DNA from: Rhodobium orientis
Lineage (GTDB): Bacteria > Pseudomonadota > Alphaproteobacteria > Rhizobiales > Rhodobiaceae
Assembly: GCF_003258835.1 (NCBI RefSeq)
Contig: NZ_NPEV01000029.1
Location: forward strand, 1-64,000
DNA: 64,000 nucleotides
Reading direction: 5' to 3'
The notes below the pieces were generated by a model that had not been told where the DNA came from, ran no database searches, and saw only the letters and a program-made list of their open reading frames with translations. This document shows positions 45,122 to 53,287 of this stretch, in pieces. A program made the translations under genes and the position numbers. Position 1 is the first letter of the stretch. Each line of letters begins with the position of its first letter.

Positions 45122-46111
45122 GTGATCAAGCTGGAGGCCCTGCGCGCTTTCGTGACCGTTGCCGAAGCCGGCAACATCCGCGACGCCGCCAAGAAGCTGT
45201 GCCGGACGCCATCCGCCGTCTCCATGACGCTGAAGCAGCTTGAGGAAGAGGTCGGCGGACCGCTGTTCGAGACCGACCGCAAGAATTCGCTGACCGCGCT
45301 CGGCGCCTTCATGCTGGAAACCGGCGCCATGCAGGTCGACAGCTACGACCGCGCCATCGAGCGCGTGCATGCCTTTGCGGAAAACCGGATCGGCCGGCTG
45401 ACCCTTGCCTCCGTGCCGTCCGTCGCCGCCAACCTGATCCCGCAGATCTTGCCCCGCTTCGTTGCCGACCGCAACGAGGTGGAGATCGAGATGTTCGACA
45501 TCGACAGCCGTTCCGTGCGCGCCATGGTGGAAAGCGGCCAGGTCGACCTTGGCATCGCCGGCCGCCCGGCACCGGACGCCCCGGTCTCCTTCATGCCGCT
45601 GTTCCGCGACCGGTTCCGGGTCATCTGCAGCACCGACAGCCGGCTCGCCCGGATCAACCGGCCGCTGCGCTGGTCGGACCTGAGGCGCGAGAACCTGATC
45701 CTCAACGGCGCCTCGGAGCGGATCAAGGCGCCGAGCTACAAGGCGCTGTCCGACCGCGCGACGATGACCGTGCGCAACGTCACCACCCTGGTGGCGCTCG
45801 CCCGCTCCGGCTTCGGCGTCACGCTTCTGCCGGCGCTGTCCACCACCGACCTGCCGATGGGCGTCGTTGCCCGCGATCTCGCCGACACCTCCGTGGAGCG
45901 CGTCGTCGGCATCGTGGAGCGCAACGGCATCACGCTCAGCCCGGTCGCCGCCGCCTTTCGCAAGGTGCTGGTGGAAGAGTTGCCCCCGCTGGTTGCAAGT
46001 CTCGGCCTCGACGAGCGCGAACCACCGGAAACTCCGCAACCGCCCAAGCGGCCGGAAGCGCTGGAATCGGCCGAAATCCGCTCCACCGACCCGGAAGATG
46101 CCGCGCTCTAA
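45122..46111 (+). CDS. LysR-family regulator of the betaine-type cluster
   Basis: 329 residues from GTG 45122. HTH: IKLEALRAFVTVAEAGNIRDAAKKLCRTPSAVSMTLKQLEEEVGGPLFETDRKN in the first 60 residues. Substrate domain from about 90, with LTLASVPSVAANLIPQILPRFVADRNEVEIEMFDID and VTTLVALARSGFGVTLLPALS. The C-terminus has a proline/acid-rich extension after residue 290. Divergent from the ALDH operon with the 19-bp palindrome in between, so it most likely senses the substrate or an intermediate of that pathway. No strong ribosome site. Confidence 0.88.
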   Translation: MIKLEALRAFVTVAEAGNIRDAAKKLCRTPSAVSMTLKQLEEEVGGPLFETDRKNSLTALGAFMLETGAMQVDSYDRAIERVHAFAENRIGRLTLASVPSVAANLIPQILPRFVADRNEVEIEMFDIDSRSVRAMVESGQVDLGIAGRPAPDAPVSFMPLFRDRFRVICSTDSRLARINRPLRWSDLRRENLILNGASERIKAPSYKALSDRATMTVRNVTTLVALARSGFGVTLLPALSTTDLPMGVVARDLADTSVERVVGIVERNGITLSPVAAAFRKVLVEELPPLVASLGLDEREPPETPQPPKRPEALESAEIRSTDPEDAAL

Positions 46112-46227
46112 TCGGCCTGCCCCCCGCCCGACAACCAATGATCAAGATTTCCCTGTTAGGGTTGCACCCGATAGGGATAGCACGGCTTGCGGAAACGCCC
46201 GGGCCCGCGCGGCGAGGATAAAAAACG

Positions 46228-46719
46228 GTGATCAACGAACGAATGCAGATCTGGACCGATCCGGCGTCAATACCGTCGGAAACGCGCGACAAGCTCTGGT
46301 TCTTTATCTCCCGGGACATCGACGCGATCCTGCAGAAATTCTACCAGCGCATCGGCAATTCCAACCTGCACCGGATCCTCGATGGCCTCGACATCGACAA
46401 GCTGACCCAGAAGCAGAAGACCCACTGGCGCCGCATTCTGCTGTACCGGGTCGATGAGACCTATGACGTCCGGCTGCGCAACATGCACGCCTATCACATC
46501 AAGATCGGCCTGACGCACAGCCACTACATCGCGTCCTATTTTTTCCTGATGAACCTGTTCCAGAAGGCGATCCTGAAGCACGCGTCCGGGCCCAAGGAGG
46601 CCTACGACCTCATCGTCGCCCTGCAGAGCATCATCTCCGAGGACATCACCCGCGCCCTCGGCGTCGACGCAGAGACCGGCCAGGACGCCGGTCCCTCCGC
46701 CAAGACCATCGCCTTCTGA
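46228..46719 (+). CDS. Stand-alone protoglobin/globin-sensor domain protein
   Basis: 163 residues from GTG 46228, with AGGA nine bases upstream. All-helical protein resembling globin-coupled-sensor domains: the region RNMHAYHIKIGLTHSHYIASYFFLMNLFQKAI carries the G.xH..IGL..xxY..SY pattern, with His90 as likely proximal haem ligand. Length is that of the sensor domain alone. No methyl-accepting, GGDEF or kinase module follows. It may therefore act as a diffusible O2/NO sensor or pass its signal to a partner. Monocistronic between two LysR genes. Confidence 0.7.
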   Translation: MINERMQIWTDPASIPSETRDKLWFFISRDIDAILQKFYQRIGNSNLHRILDGLDIDKLTQKQKTHWRRILLYRVDETYDVRLRNMHAYHIKIGLTHSHYIASYFFLMNLFQKAILKHASGPKEAYDLIVALQSIISEDITRALGVDAETGQDAGPSAKTIAF

Positions 46720-46735
46720 CCCCTCGTCCGGGGTC
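46718..46735. terminator. Small hairpin between convergent genes
   Basis: GACCCC / GGGGTC around TCGTCC, starting at the stop codon of the globin-sensor gene and 21 bp from the convergent LysR stop. Weak, with no T-tract. Confidence 0.35.
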
Positions 46736-46756
46736 CGCGATTGAGGCGTCTCACGC

Positions 46757-47740
46757 TCATGCGGAAGCGCTCTCGTCCGCATAGGTCCGCTCGGCCATCG
46801 GCCGGCGGGCGATCTCCGCCTTCAAGGCATCGATGAACCGCGCCTCGGCCCGGTTGTGCCGGCGTTTCGGGTTGGTGACGAGGAAGATGTCGATCGCCGG
46901 CGGGTTTTCGTAGGGCGGCAGGCGCCAGAGGTCGCCATCGCTGACGTCGCGCTCCACCACATGGATCGGCAGCGGCCCGATGCCAAGGCCGCACAGGATC
47001 ATCCGGCGCACCTCCTCCAGGTGCGGCGACTGGCCGACGATGCGCTGCTCCAGCTCGTATTGACGGCGCAGCTCGGCAACGGGCCGCAGCGCATCGGCGA
47101 CGTCGTCGGTGTCGAACGACACCGCCGCATGGCCGCGCAAATCCTCGATCCTGAGGTCTTTTCGGCCGAACAGCTTGTGCGGCGGCCCGCAGAAATAGCC
47201 GAAGAACTCCCGGTAGAAGAGATCGTAGTGGAGCTGCGGCAGCCGCTTGTTGACGAGGCAGATGCCGAGGCTCACCGACTTGTCGAGGACGCTGCGCGCG
47301 ACCGCATCGCTCGACTGGATCGACAGCTTGTAGGTGACCGCCGGAAATTCCGCGTGGAACTCCGCCAGCACCCTGTCGAGCAGCGGCGTGCTGACGTGGC
47401 TGGCGAGCGAGATGTGAATGTTGCCGGTGATCTCGCGCGCCGCCGAGGTCGTCACCTCGCTGAGCCGGGCGATGCTATGGAAGATCTCCAGGCATTCGCG
47501 CTGCAGGTCGCGGCCCGCCGCCGTTAGGCGAAACGTGCCGCCGCCGCGCTCGATCAGCCGCGTGCCCATCTGCGTCTCCAGCCGCTTCAGGGCAAGGCTC
47601 ACCGTCGGCTGGCTCAGCAGCAGCCGGTTGGCCGCAGCGGTGATGCCGCCCTCCTCGGTGATGACGACGAAAGTCCGCAACAAATTCCAGTCGAGATTGG
47701 TGACGAACCGTTCCGGCCGCTCGCTGCTCATCGGGCGCAT
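46757..47740 (-). CDS. LysR-family regulator of the polyamine-type operon
   Basis: 327 residues from ATG 47740 (alternatives TTG 47752 and ATG 47731). HTH near the N-terminus: NLDWNLLRTFVVITEEGGITAAANRLLLSQPTVSLALKRLETQMGTRLIERGGGTFRLT. Substrate-binding domain from about residue 95 (ITGNIHISLASHVSTPLLDRVLAEFHAEFPAVTY). Divergent from the transporter-enzyme operon starting at 47850. The 24-bp palindrome 47761-47784 lies between them. Presumed activator responding to the imported amine. Confidence 0.87.
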   Translation of the reverse strand: MRPMSSERPERFVTNLDWNLLRTFVVITEEGGITAAANRLLLSQPTVSLALKRLETQMGTRLIERGGGTFRLTAAGRDLQRECLEIFHSIARLSEVTTSAAREITGNIHISLASHVSTPLLDRVLAEFHAEFPAVTYKLSIQSSDAVARSVLDKSVSLGICLVNKRLPQLHYDLFYREFFGYFCGPPHKLFGRKDLRIEDLRGHAAVSFDTDDVADALRPVAELRRQYELEQRIVGQSPHLEEVRRMILCGLGIGPLPIHVVERDVSDGDLWRLPPYENPPAIDIFLVTNPKRRHNRAEARFIDALKAEIARRPMAERTYADESASA

Positions 47741-47760
47741 TAACTCACGCAATGTTGGAT

Positions 47761-47784
47761 ATAGTGAATATTAATTTGCGCTAT
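47761..47784. promoter_or_regulatory. 24-bp imperfect palindrome, likely LysR site
   Basis: Half-sites ATAGTGAATATT and AATTTGCGCTAT are inverted copies with 9 of 12 positions paired. Centre is about 78 bp ahead of the first permease start codon and 32 bp ahead of the LysR start. This position fits LysR control of both genes. Confidence 0.55.
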
Positions 47785-47849
47785 CGGGCGCAGCGCTGCA
47801 ACACTTTGCCACGTTCCCGCGCATCCCGACCCATCACCAAGGGCTCTAG

Positions 47850-48719
47850 ATGGCCAAGGCGACCGCATTCGATCCCAGACCCTGGTACCTGCTGTCGCCG
47901 GCCCTCCTGGCGATCGCCTTCCTGGTGATCGCGCCGATTTGCTTCATCCTCGTCTATTCGTTCTACATCAACGTCGATCTCGGCGTCGACGAGGTCGCCT
48001 TCCAGTTCGGCAACTGGCAGGACCTCCTCACCGACAGCTACTACCACAACGCCATCTGGAAGACGTTCCGCATGGCGGTCATCGTCACGGTGCTGGCCGC
48101 CTTTCTCGGCTACATCCCGGCCTATTTCATCGCCCACACCAATTTCCGGCGGAAGTGGCTGCTGCTCCTGCTCTTGATCCTGCCGTTCTGGGTCTCGTTC
48201 ATCATCCGCACGATGTCGTGGATCCACATCATGGGGAACCAGGGCGCCATCAACGGCGTCCTCATCTGGCTCGGGCTGACCGACGAGCCGATCTCCATGA
48301 TGTACAACGAGTTCGCCGTCATCGTCGGCTTCATCCACGTCTTCCTGCCCTACATGATCCTCAACGTCTATGTCAGCCTGGAGGGCATCGACCGCAACCT
48401 GGAGCCGGCCGCCCGCACCCTCGGCTGCACGCCCTGGCAGGCCTTTCGCGAGGTGACGCTGCCGCTGTCCCTGCCCGGCCTTGCCGCCGGCAGCCTCCTG
48501 GTCTTCGTGCTGACCGCCGGCAGCTACGTCACCCCGATCATCCTCGGCGGACCCAACGACTTCCTGTTCGGCAACCTGATCTACGACGCCGTCGTCTCGG
48601 AGCTGAACTGGCCGATGGGCGCGACGCTCTCCTTCACGCTGCTGTTCCTGCTCGGCATCGTCGTCGTCATCTACAGCCGCTTCATGGGCCTCAACCAGCT
48701 CTACAAGGCACTGAGCTAG
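47850..48719 (+). CDS. Polyamine-type ABC transporter permease (PotB family)
   Basis: 289 residues from ATG 47850, AAGGG upstream. Six membrane segments; first at 12-35 (YLLSPALLAIAFLVIAPICFILVYSFY). PotB features: WKTFRMAVIVTVLAAFLGYIPAYFIAH, LLLILPFWVSFIIRTMSWIHIMG, and the EAA loop LEPAARTLGCTPWQAFREVTLPLSLPGLAAG. First gene of a ten-gene operon. The neighbouring enzymes suggest spermidine, putrescine or acetylated forms as cargo. Confidence 0.92.
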   Translation: MAKATAFDPRPWYLLSPALLAIAFLVIAPICFILVYSFYINVDLGVDEVAFQFGNWQDLLTDSYYHNAIWKTFRMAVIVTVLAAFLGYIPAYFIAHTNFRRKWLLLLLLILPFWVSFIIRTMSWIHIMGNQGAINGVLIWLGLTDEPISMMYNEFAVIVGFIHVFLPYMILNVYVSLEGIDRNLEPAARTLGCTPWQAFREVTLPLSLPGLAAGSLLVFVLTAGSYVTPIILGGPNDFLFGNLIYDAVVSELNWPMGATLSFTLLFLLGIVVVIYSRFMGLNQLYKALS

Positions 48720-48734
48720 GAGACGAACCAGCCC

Positions 48735-49517
48735 ATGCGCGCCTGGAACCTCATCAAGATCTACACGGTCCTCGTCTACATCTTCATGTTCGCGCCGGTC
48801 GCGGTCGTGCTCTTGCTCGCCTTCAACAGCTCACAGTTCGGCGGCTTCCCGATAGAGGGCTTCAGCCTGCGCTGGTTCGCCAAGCTGTTCGAGAACGAGG
48901 CGATCATGCGCGCCTTCGAGACGTCGCTGATCCTCGGCGTGCTGACAGCGTTCTTCGCCACCACGCTCGGCATCCTCGCCTCGCTGGCGCTGGTCCGCTA
49001 CAAGGTGCCCGGCAAGGAGTGGATCACCACGCTGCTGATCTCGCCGGTGCTGGTGCCCGAAACCGTGCTCGCCGTCGGCCTCCTCATCTTCCTGCGCTGG
49101 CTGTCGATGCCGCGCTCCTTCGCCGTCCTCTTGCTCGGCCACACCATGATCGCCCTGCCCTTCGTGGTGCTGGTCGTCCAGGCCCGCCTCGTCGGCATCC
49201 GCAAGGAATACGAGGAAGCCGCGCGCAGCCTTGGCGCCAACCCGCTGCAGACCTTCTTCCAGGTGACCCTGCCGCTCCTGATGCCGGCCGTGTTCGCCGG
49301 CGCGCTCTTTGCCTTCACCATTTCCTTCGACAACATCACGGCGACCATCTTCTGGCGTCCGGCCGGTTCCGAAACCGTGCCGACTCAGATCTTCGGCATG
49401 CTGCGCAACTCCGTCAGCCCGGAGATCAATGCCCTCGGCTTCGTCATGATCGTCATTACCGTCGGTGTCCCGCTCATGGCCGGCGGCCTCGCGCGCTACT
49501 TCGCGCGCAAAAGATGA
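48735..49517 (+). CDS. Polyamine-type ABC transporter permease (PotC family)
   Basis: 260 residues from ATG 48735. Leader GGAGACGAACC lies 12 bases upstream and recurs before the binding-protein gene. PotC features: FAPVAVVLLLAFNSSQFGGFPIEGFSLRWFAKLFEN and the EAA loop EEAARSLGANPLQTFFQVTLPLLMPAVFAGALFAFTISFDNIT. FWRPAGSETVPTQIFGMLRNSVSPEINALG is also typical. Forms the membrane channel with the PotB-type subunit. Confidence 0.92.
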   Translation: MRAWNLIKIYTVLVYIFMFAPVAVVLLLAFNSSQFGGFPIEGFSLRWFAKLFENEAIMRAFETSLILGVLTAFFATTLGILASLALVRYKVPGKEWITTLLISPVLVPETVLAVGLLIFLRWLSMPRSFAVLLLGHTMIALPFVVLVVQARLVGIRKEYEEAARSLGANPLQTFFQVTLPLLMPAVFAGALFAFTISFDNITATIFWRPAGSETVPTQIFGMLRNSVSPEINALGFVMIVITVGVPLMAGGLARYFARKR

Positions 49518-49576
49518 ACGGCACGACATCCAAAAAACCTGAAAAAACCACCAGAACCAGAGGACGAACCAAACCG

Positions 49577-50740
49577 ATGAAACAGGACAGCACCAAGCGA
49601 TACGAAAAGCTCCGCGAGGTCATGGGCAACGGCGACATCGACCGTCGTTCCTTCATGGGCCTCCTCGGCGCCGCCGGCCTCGTCGCCGGCGTCGGCGGCG
49701 GCATCATGACGACGCTCTCGCGCCAGGCGCTCGCCGCCGGCACCGAACTCCATTTCGAGGGCTGGGGCGGCATCGTCTCGGAAGCCCTGCGCAAGAACGC
49801 CTTCGACCCCTATGAGGCAAAGACCGGCAATTCCGTCATCGACGCCACCTTCGGCGGCGAGGAGGAAGTGCTGACCAAGCTGAAGGCCGCCGGCAGCATC
49901 GACGGCCACAACATCATCCACTCATCCGGCATCGCCTGGTACAAGCGCTGGGTCGACAATGGCTACGCCAGCGAGATCAACGAAAAGAACATCCCGAACA
50001 TGGCCAATGTGATGGAGGCGGTGCTGAAGCCGTTCCGCGCCGTCACCCCGGATCACCTGTCTGCCGCGCCCTACGACTACGGCACCACGGGCATCGCCTA
50101 TAACACCAAATACGTCTCGGAGGCCGACGCCAAGGCCATGGGCGCCAACCTGCTCCTCAACAAGGAGTTGAAGGGCAAGATCGGCGGCTGGGGCGGCGAC
50201 TGGGCCAACCGCGCCTGGTACGGCGCGCTGCAGTCCGGCCAGGACCCCAACGACATCACCGACTGGGACGCCGTCTGGGACAAGGTCCGCGAGCACCGCG
50301 GCCTGATCCTGAAATACTGGAGCTCCGGCGCCGAGCTGATGGACCTTCTCGCCAAGGAAGAGATCTACGTCACCGAGGCCTGGTCCGGCCGCGTCGCCGC
50401 CCTGCAGGCGCAAGGCCATCCGATCGGCTATTTCGATCCCAAGAACGGCCTTGCCTGGATGGAGACGATGTTCGTCCTCAAGGGCTCGCCGATGGCCGAG
50501 GCCGAGGAACTCCTCAACTTCATGCTCGCCCCGGAGACCTCGATCGCCGTCGCCGAGGGCCAGAAATATCCGCCCGCCCTCGATCCTTCCAAGGTCGAGA
50601 TGACCGACATGGTCAAGGGCCTGCCAGCCTTCGATCCGACCGGCAAGCTCGACGGCCTCGTGTTCCGCGATCCGGTCAAGTGGAACGAGGTCGAGAAGGA
50701 CCAGAAGAAGATGTGGAACCGGGTCAAGAAGGGCGCCTGA
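49577..50740 (+). CDS. Polyamine-type ABC transporter substrate-binding protein (PotD family), Tat-exported
   Basis: 387 residues. ATG 49577 is preferred because AGGACGAACC precedes it just as it does the PotC-type gene; an ATG at 49514, overlapping the previous stop, would add 21 residues. A twin-arginine signal is clear: DRRSFMGLLGAAGLVAGVGGG (Arg23-Arg24), cleaved near ALAAGTELHFEGWGG. The mature part shows PotD blocks DATFGGEEEVLTKLKA, APYDYGTTGIAYNTKYVS and YVTEAWSGRVAALQAQG. Acid and aromatic residues suit a cationic amine ligand. Tat export implies folding before secretion. Confidence 0.9.
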   Translation: MKQDSTKRYEKLREVMGNGDIDRRSFMGLLGAAGLVAGVGGGIMTTLSRQALAAGTELHFEGWGGIVSEALRKNAFDPYEAKTGNSVIDATFGGEEEVLTKLKAAGSIDGHNIIHSSGIAWYKRWVDNGYASEINEKNIPNMANVMEAVLKPFRAVTPDHLSAAPYDYGTTGIAYNTKYVSEADAKAMGANLLLNKELKGKIGGWGGDWANRAWYGALQSGQDPNDITDWDAVWDKVREHRGLILKYWSSGAELMDLLAKEEIYVTEAWSGRVAALQAQGHPIGYFDPKNGLAWMETMFVLKGSPMAEAEELLNFMLAPETSIAVAEGQKYPPALDPSKVEMTDMVKGLPAFDPTGKLDGLVFRDPVKWNEVEKDQKKMWNRVKKGA

Positions 50741-50765
50741 CCCCCTTTTTCACCCGACACTCCCT

Positions 50766-50793
50766 GTCCGGGGCTTTTCGATTAGCCCCGGAC
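50766..50793 (+). terminator. Intercistronic hairpin after the binding-protein gene
   Basis: Perfect 10-bp stem GTCCGGGGCT / AGCCCCGGAC with 8-nt loop, then CTTCCTTCC. It lies 26 nt after the stop codon, inside the operon, so it probably attenuates or protects instead of fully terminating. Confidence 0.6.
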
Positions 50794-50849
50794 CTTCCTT
50801 CCGTGCGTGAGGGCTGCGGCCATGCGCACCTGGCAGGGGCGAGAAGGCT

Positions 50850-51941
50850 TTGGCACAGGTTGAACTTCGCGGCGTCACCAAGTCGTTCGGCGCCTTTCTG
50901 GCCGTCAAGACGGTCGATATCGACTTCCAGGAGGGCTCCTTCACCACCCTCCTGGGGCCGTCCGGCTGCGGCAAGACGACGATCCTGCGCATGATCGCGG
51001 GGCTGGAAAAGCCGACCGGCGGCGACATCCTGATCGGCGGGCGGCGCGTCAACGACGTGCCGGTCCACAAGCGCAATCTCGGCATCGTGTTCCAGAACTA
51101 CGCCCTCTTCCCGCACAAGACGATCGGCGAGAACATCGCCTTCGGCCTGAAATACCGCGGCGTCTCCAGGGCCGATGCGGCAAAGAAGGTCTCCGATGCT
51201 CTCGACATCGTCCGCCTGCCGGGCGTGGAGGACCGCTATCCGACCCAGCTCTCCGGCGGCCAGCAGCAGCGCATCGCGCTTGCCCGCGCCATCGTCATCG
51301 AGCCGGACGTGCTGCTTCTCGACGAGCCGCTGTCGGCGCTCGACGCCAATCTGCGCGAGGAGCTGCGCGTGGAGCTGAAGACCATCCAGCACCGCATCGG
51401 CGTCACCTCCGTCTTCGTCACCCACGACCAGTCCGAGGCGCTGGCCATGTCCGACCGCATCGTCGTGATGAGCGCGGGAAGGGTCCAGCAGCAGGGCGAG
51501 CCGGAAGAGGTCTACAACGCCCCGGCAACGGAATTCGTCGCCAGCTTCCTCGGCGCCGCCAACCTCATCGAGGCGACGGTCGCCAGCGCCGACGGCGCCG
51601 ACGTGGTCGTCGACACGCGCCATTTCGGCCGGTTCGCGGTCCCCAAAAAGGCCGCCAACGGGCTCGGCCCCGGCGCCCGCGGCAAGGTCGTCGCAAGGGC
51701 GGAAAAGCTGAAGCTCTATCCGGCAGCCTCGGCACCCGAAGGTGGCGTCAGCGCCCCTGGCACCGTCGAAGCGACCGACTACCAGGGCCAGATCGTGCGT
51801 TATTTCGTGCGCGTCGGCGATATCCAGTTGCAGAGCGTCGGCATGATCGACGGCAGCCCGTTCCAGGAAGGAACCGAGATCGCCGTCGGCATCCGGCCTG
51901 ACGAGTGCGTCGTGCTGCCGGCCGAGGAACCCTCAGAATGA
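50850..51941 (+). CDS. Polyamine-type ABC transporter ATP-binding protein (PotA family)
   Basis: 363 residues from TTG 50850. Walker A GPSGCGKTT, Q-loop FQNYALFPHKT, signature LSGGQQQRIALARAI, Walker B LLLDEPLSALD, switch His in FVTHDQSEAL. The C-terminal TOBE domain (residues 240-360) is the PotA/UgpC type that can regulate transport. Coupled by a 4-bp overlap to the aminotransferase gene, linking uptake directly to catabolism. Confidence 0.93.
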   Translation: MAQVELRGVTKSFGAFLAVKTVDIDFQEGSFTTLLGPSGCGKTTILRMIAGLEKPTGGDILIGGRRVNDVPVHKRNLGIVFQNYALFPHKTIGENIAFGLKYRGVSRADAAKKVSDALDIVRLPGVEDRYPTQLSGGQQQRIALARAIVIEPDVLLLDEPLSALDANLREELRVELKTIQHRIGVTSVFVTHDQSEALAMSDRIVVMSAGRVQQQGEPEEVYNAPATEFVASFLGAANLIEATVASADGADVVVDTRHFGRFAVPKKAANGLGPGARGKVVARAEKLKLYPAASAPEGGVSAPGTVEATDYQGQIVRYFVRVGDIQLQSVGMIDGSPFQEGTEIAVGIRPDECVVLPAEEPSE

Positions 51942-53287
51942 GCGAAAAGAGCCGCCTCTTCTACCAGACCCGCCTGCGCCGCCCCGTCCTCGACCGCGCC
52001 GAGGGCATCTATCTGTGGGACAAGAGCGGCAAGCGCTATATCGACGGCTCGTCGGGTGCCATGGTCTGCAATATCGGCCATTCCAACCCGAACGTCCTTG
52101 CCGCCATGAGCCGGCAGATGGAGAAATCCACCTTCGGCTACCGGCTGCATTTCGAGACCGAAGCCTCCGAGCAATTGGCGGCCCGTACGGCGGACCTGAG
52201 CCCGCCCGGCTTCGACCGGGTGTTCTTCGTCTCCGGTGGTTCCGAGGCGACCGAAAGCGCCATCAAGCTCGCTCGCCAGTATGCGCTTGCCCGCGGCGCG
52301 GCCAGCCGCTGGAAGGTGATCTCGCGGATCCCGAGCTACCACGGCGCCACCCTCGGCGCCCTGGCGCTCACCGGCTACGGCCCTTTGACCGACCCGTTCG
52401 CGCCGATGATGCGCGAGATGCCGAAGATCCCGGCCCCGCGCGCCTATCTCGACGGCCTCGATCCGGCGCTGACGGCGACCGGCCACCACTATGCCGACAT
52501 GCTGGAGGCGGAGATCCTGAAGCAGGGCCCCGAAACCGTGCTCGGCTTCATCGTCGAGCCCGTCGGTGGCGCCTCCACCGGAGCGCTGGTGCCGCCGGCC
52601 GGCTACATGGAGCGCGTACGCGAGATCTGCGACCGCTACGGCGTCCTGATGATCAACGACGAGGTGATGTGCGGCGGCGGGCGCACCGGTCGCTTCTTTG
52701 CCGGCGATCTGTGGGGCGTGGAGCCCGACATTATCGCCATTTCCAAGGGGTTCGGAGCCGGCTACGCGCCGCTCGGTGCCGTCACCGCCCATGGCCGCAT
52801 CGTCGATACGGTGCTCGATGCCGGCGGCTTCGCCCACGGCTTCACCTATGCCGGCAATCCCCTCGCCTGCGCCGCCGGCGTTGCCGTCATCGACGAGATC
52901 CACCGCCTCGACCTGATGACGAATGCCGAGAAGATGGGCGCGCTGCTGAAGGCGCGGCTCTTCGGCCTTGCCGAGCGCTACCCCTTCATCGGCGACGTGC
53001 GCGGCGCCGGCCTCCTGCTCGCCTTCGAGCTCGTTGCCGACCGCGCGACCATGACGCCGCTGCCGACCGCCCTCAACGCCTATCTGCGCCTCGTCGACAT
53101 CGCCTATGAGAACGGCCTCATCCTCTATTCAAGGCGCACCCGCGGCGGCATTTCGGGCGACCATTTCCTCGTCTGCCCGCCGATGATCGTGACCGAGAGC
53201 GACATCGACGAGATCGTCGGCCTTCTGATCACCTCCCTCGACCGCTTCGCCGACGAGGCCGGCCTGCCGGTGGCACGGGCCGCATGA
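51938..53287 (+). CDS. Class III PLP-dependent aminotransferase (omega-amine type)
   Basis: 449 residues. Cofactor lysine is Lys270 (AISKGFGAGYAPLGAV), with Asp241 (INDEVMCGGGRTG) for the pyridine nitrogen. YHGATLGALALTGYG and FTYAGNPLACAAG are further class III blocks. It transfers an omega-amino group to pyruvate or 2-oxoglutarate, giving an aldehyde or keto acid. The context suggests putrescine, 4-aminobutyrate or a derived 3-amino acid. The start overlaps potA and the stop overlaps the BKACE gene. Confidence 0.9.
   Translation: MSEKSRLFYQTRLRRPVLDRAEGIYLWDKSGKRYIDGSSGAMVCNIGHSNPNVLAAMSRQMEKSTFGYRLHFETEASEQLAARTADLSPPGFDRVFFVSGGSEATESAIKLARQYALARGAASRWKVISRIPSYHGATLGALALTGYGPLTDPFAPMMREMPKIPAPRAYLDGLDPALTATGHHYADMLEAEILKQGPETVLGFIVEPVGGASTGALVPPAGYMERVREICDRYGVLMINDEVMCGGGRTGRFFAGDLWGVEPDIIAISKGFGAGYAPLGAVTAHGRIVDTVLDAGGFAHGFTYAGNPLACAAGVAVIDEIHRLDLMTNAEKMGALLKARLFGLAERYPFIGDVRGAGLLLAFELVADRATMTPLPTALNAYLRLVDIAYENGLILYSRRTRGGISGDHFLVCPPMIVTESDIDEIVGLLITSLDRFADEAGLPVARAA

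Noticed and set aside
47939-49576. Very long frame reading through the two PotB/PotC genes into the binding protein
   Set aside because: Upstream of 49514 it is Arg/His/Pro-rich noise in a second frame of well-recognised permease genes. The true protein starts at a Tat signal at 49577.
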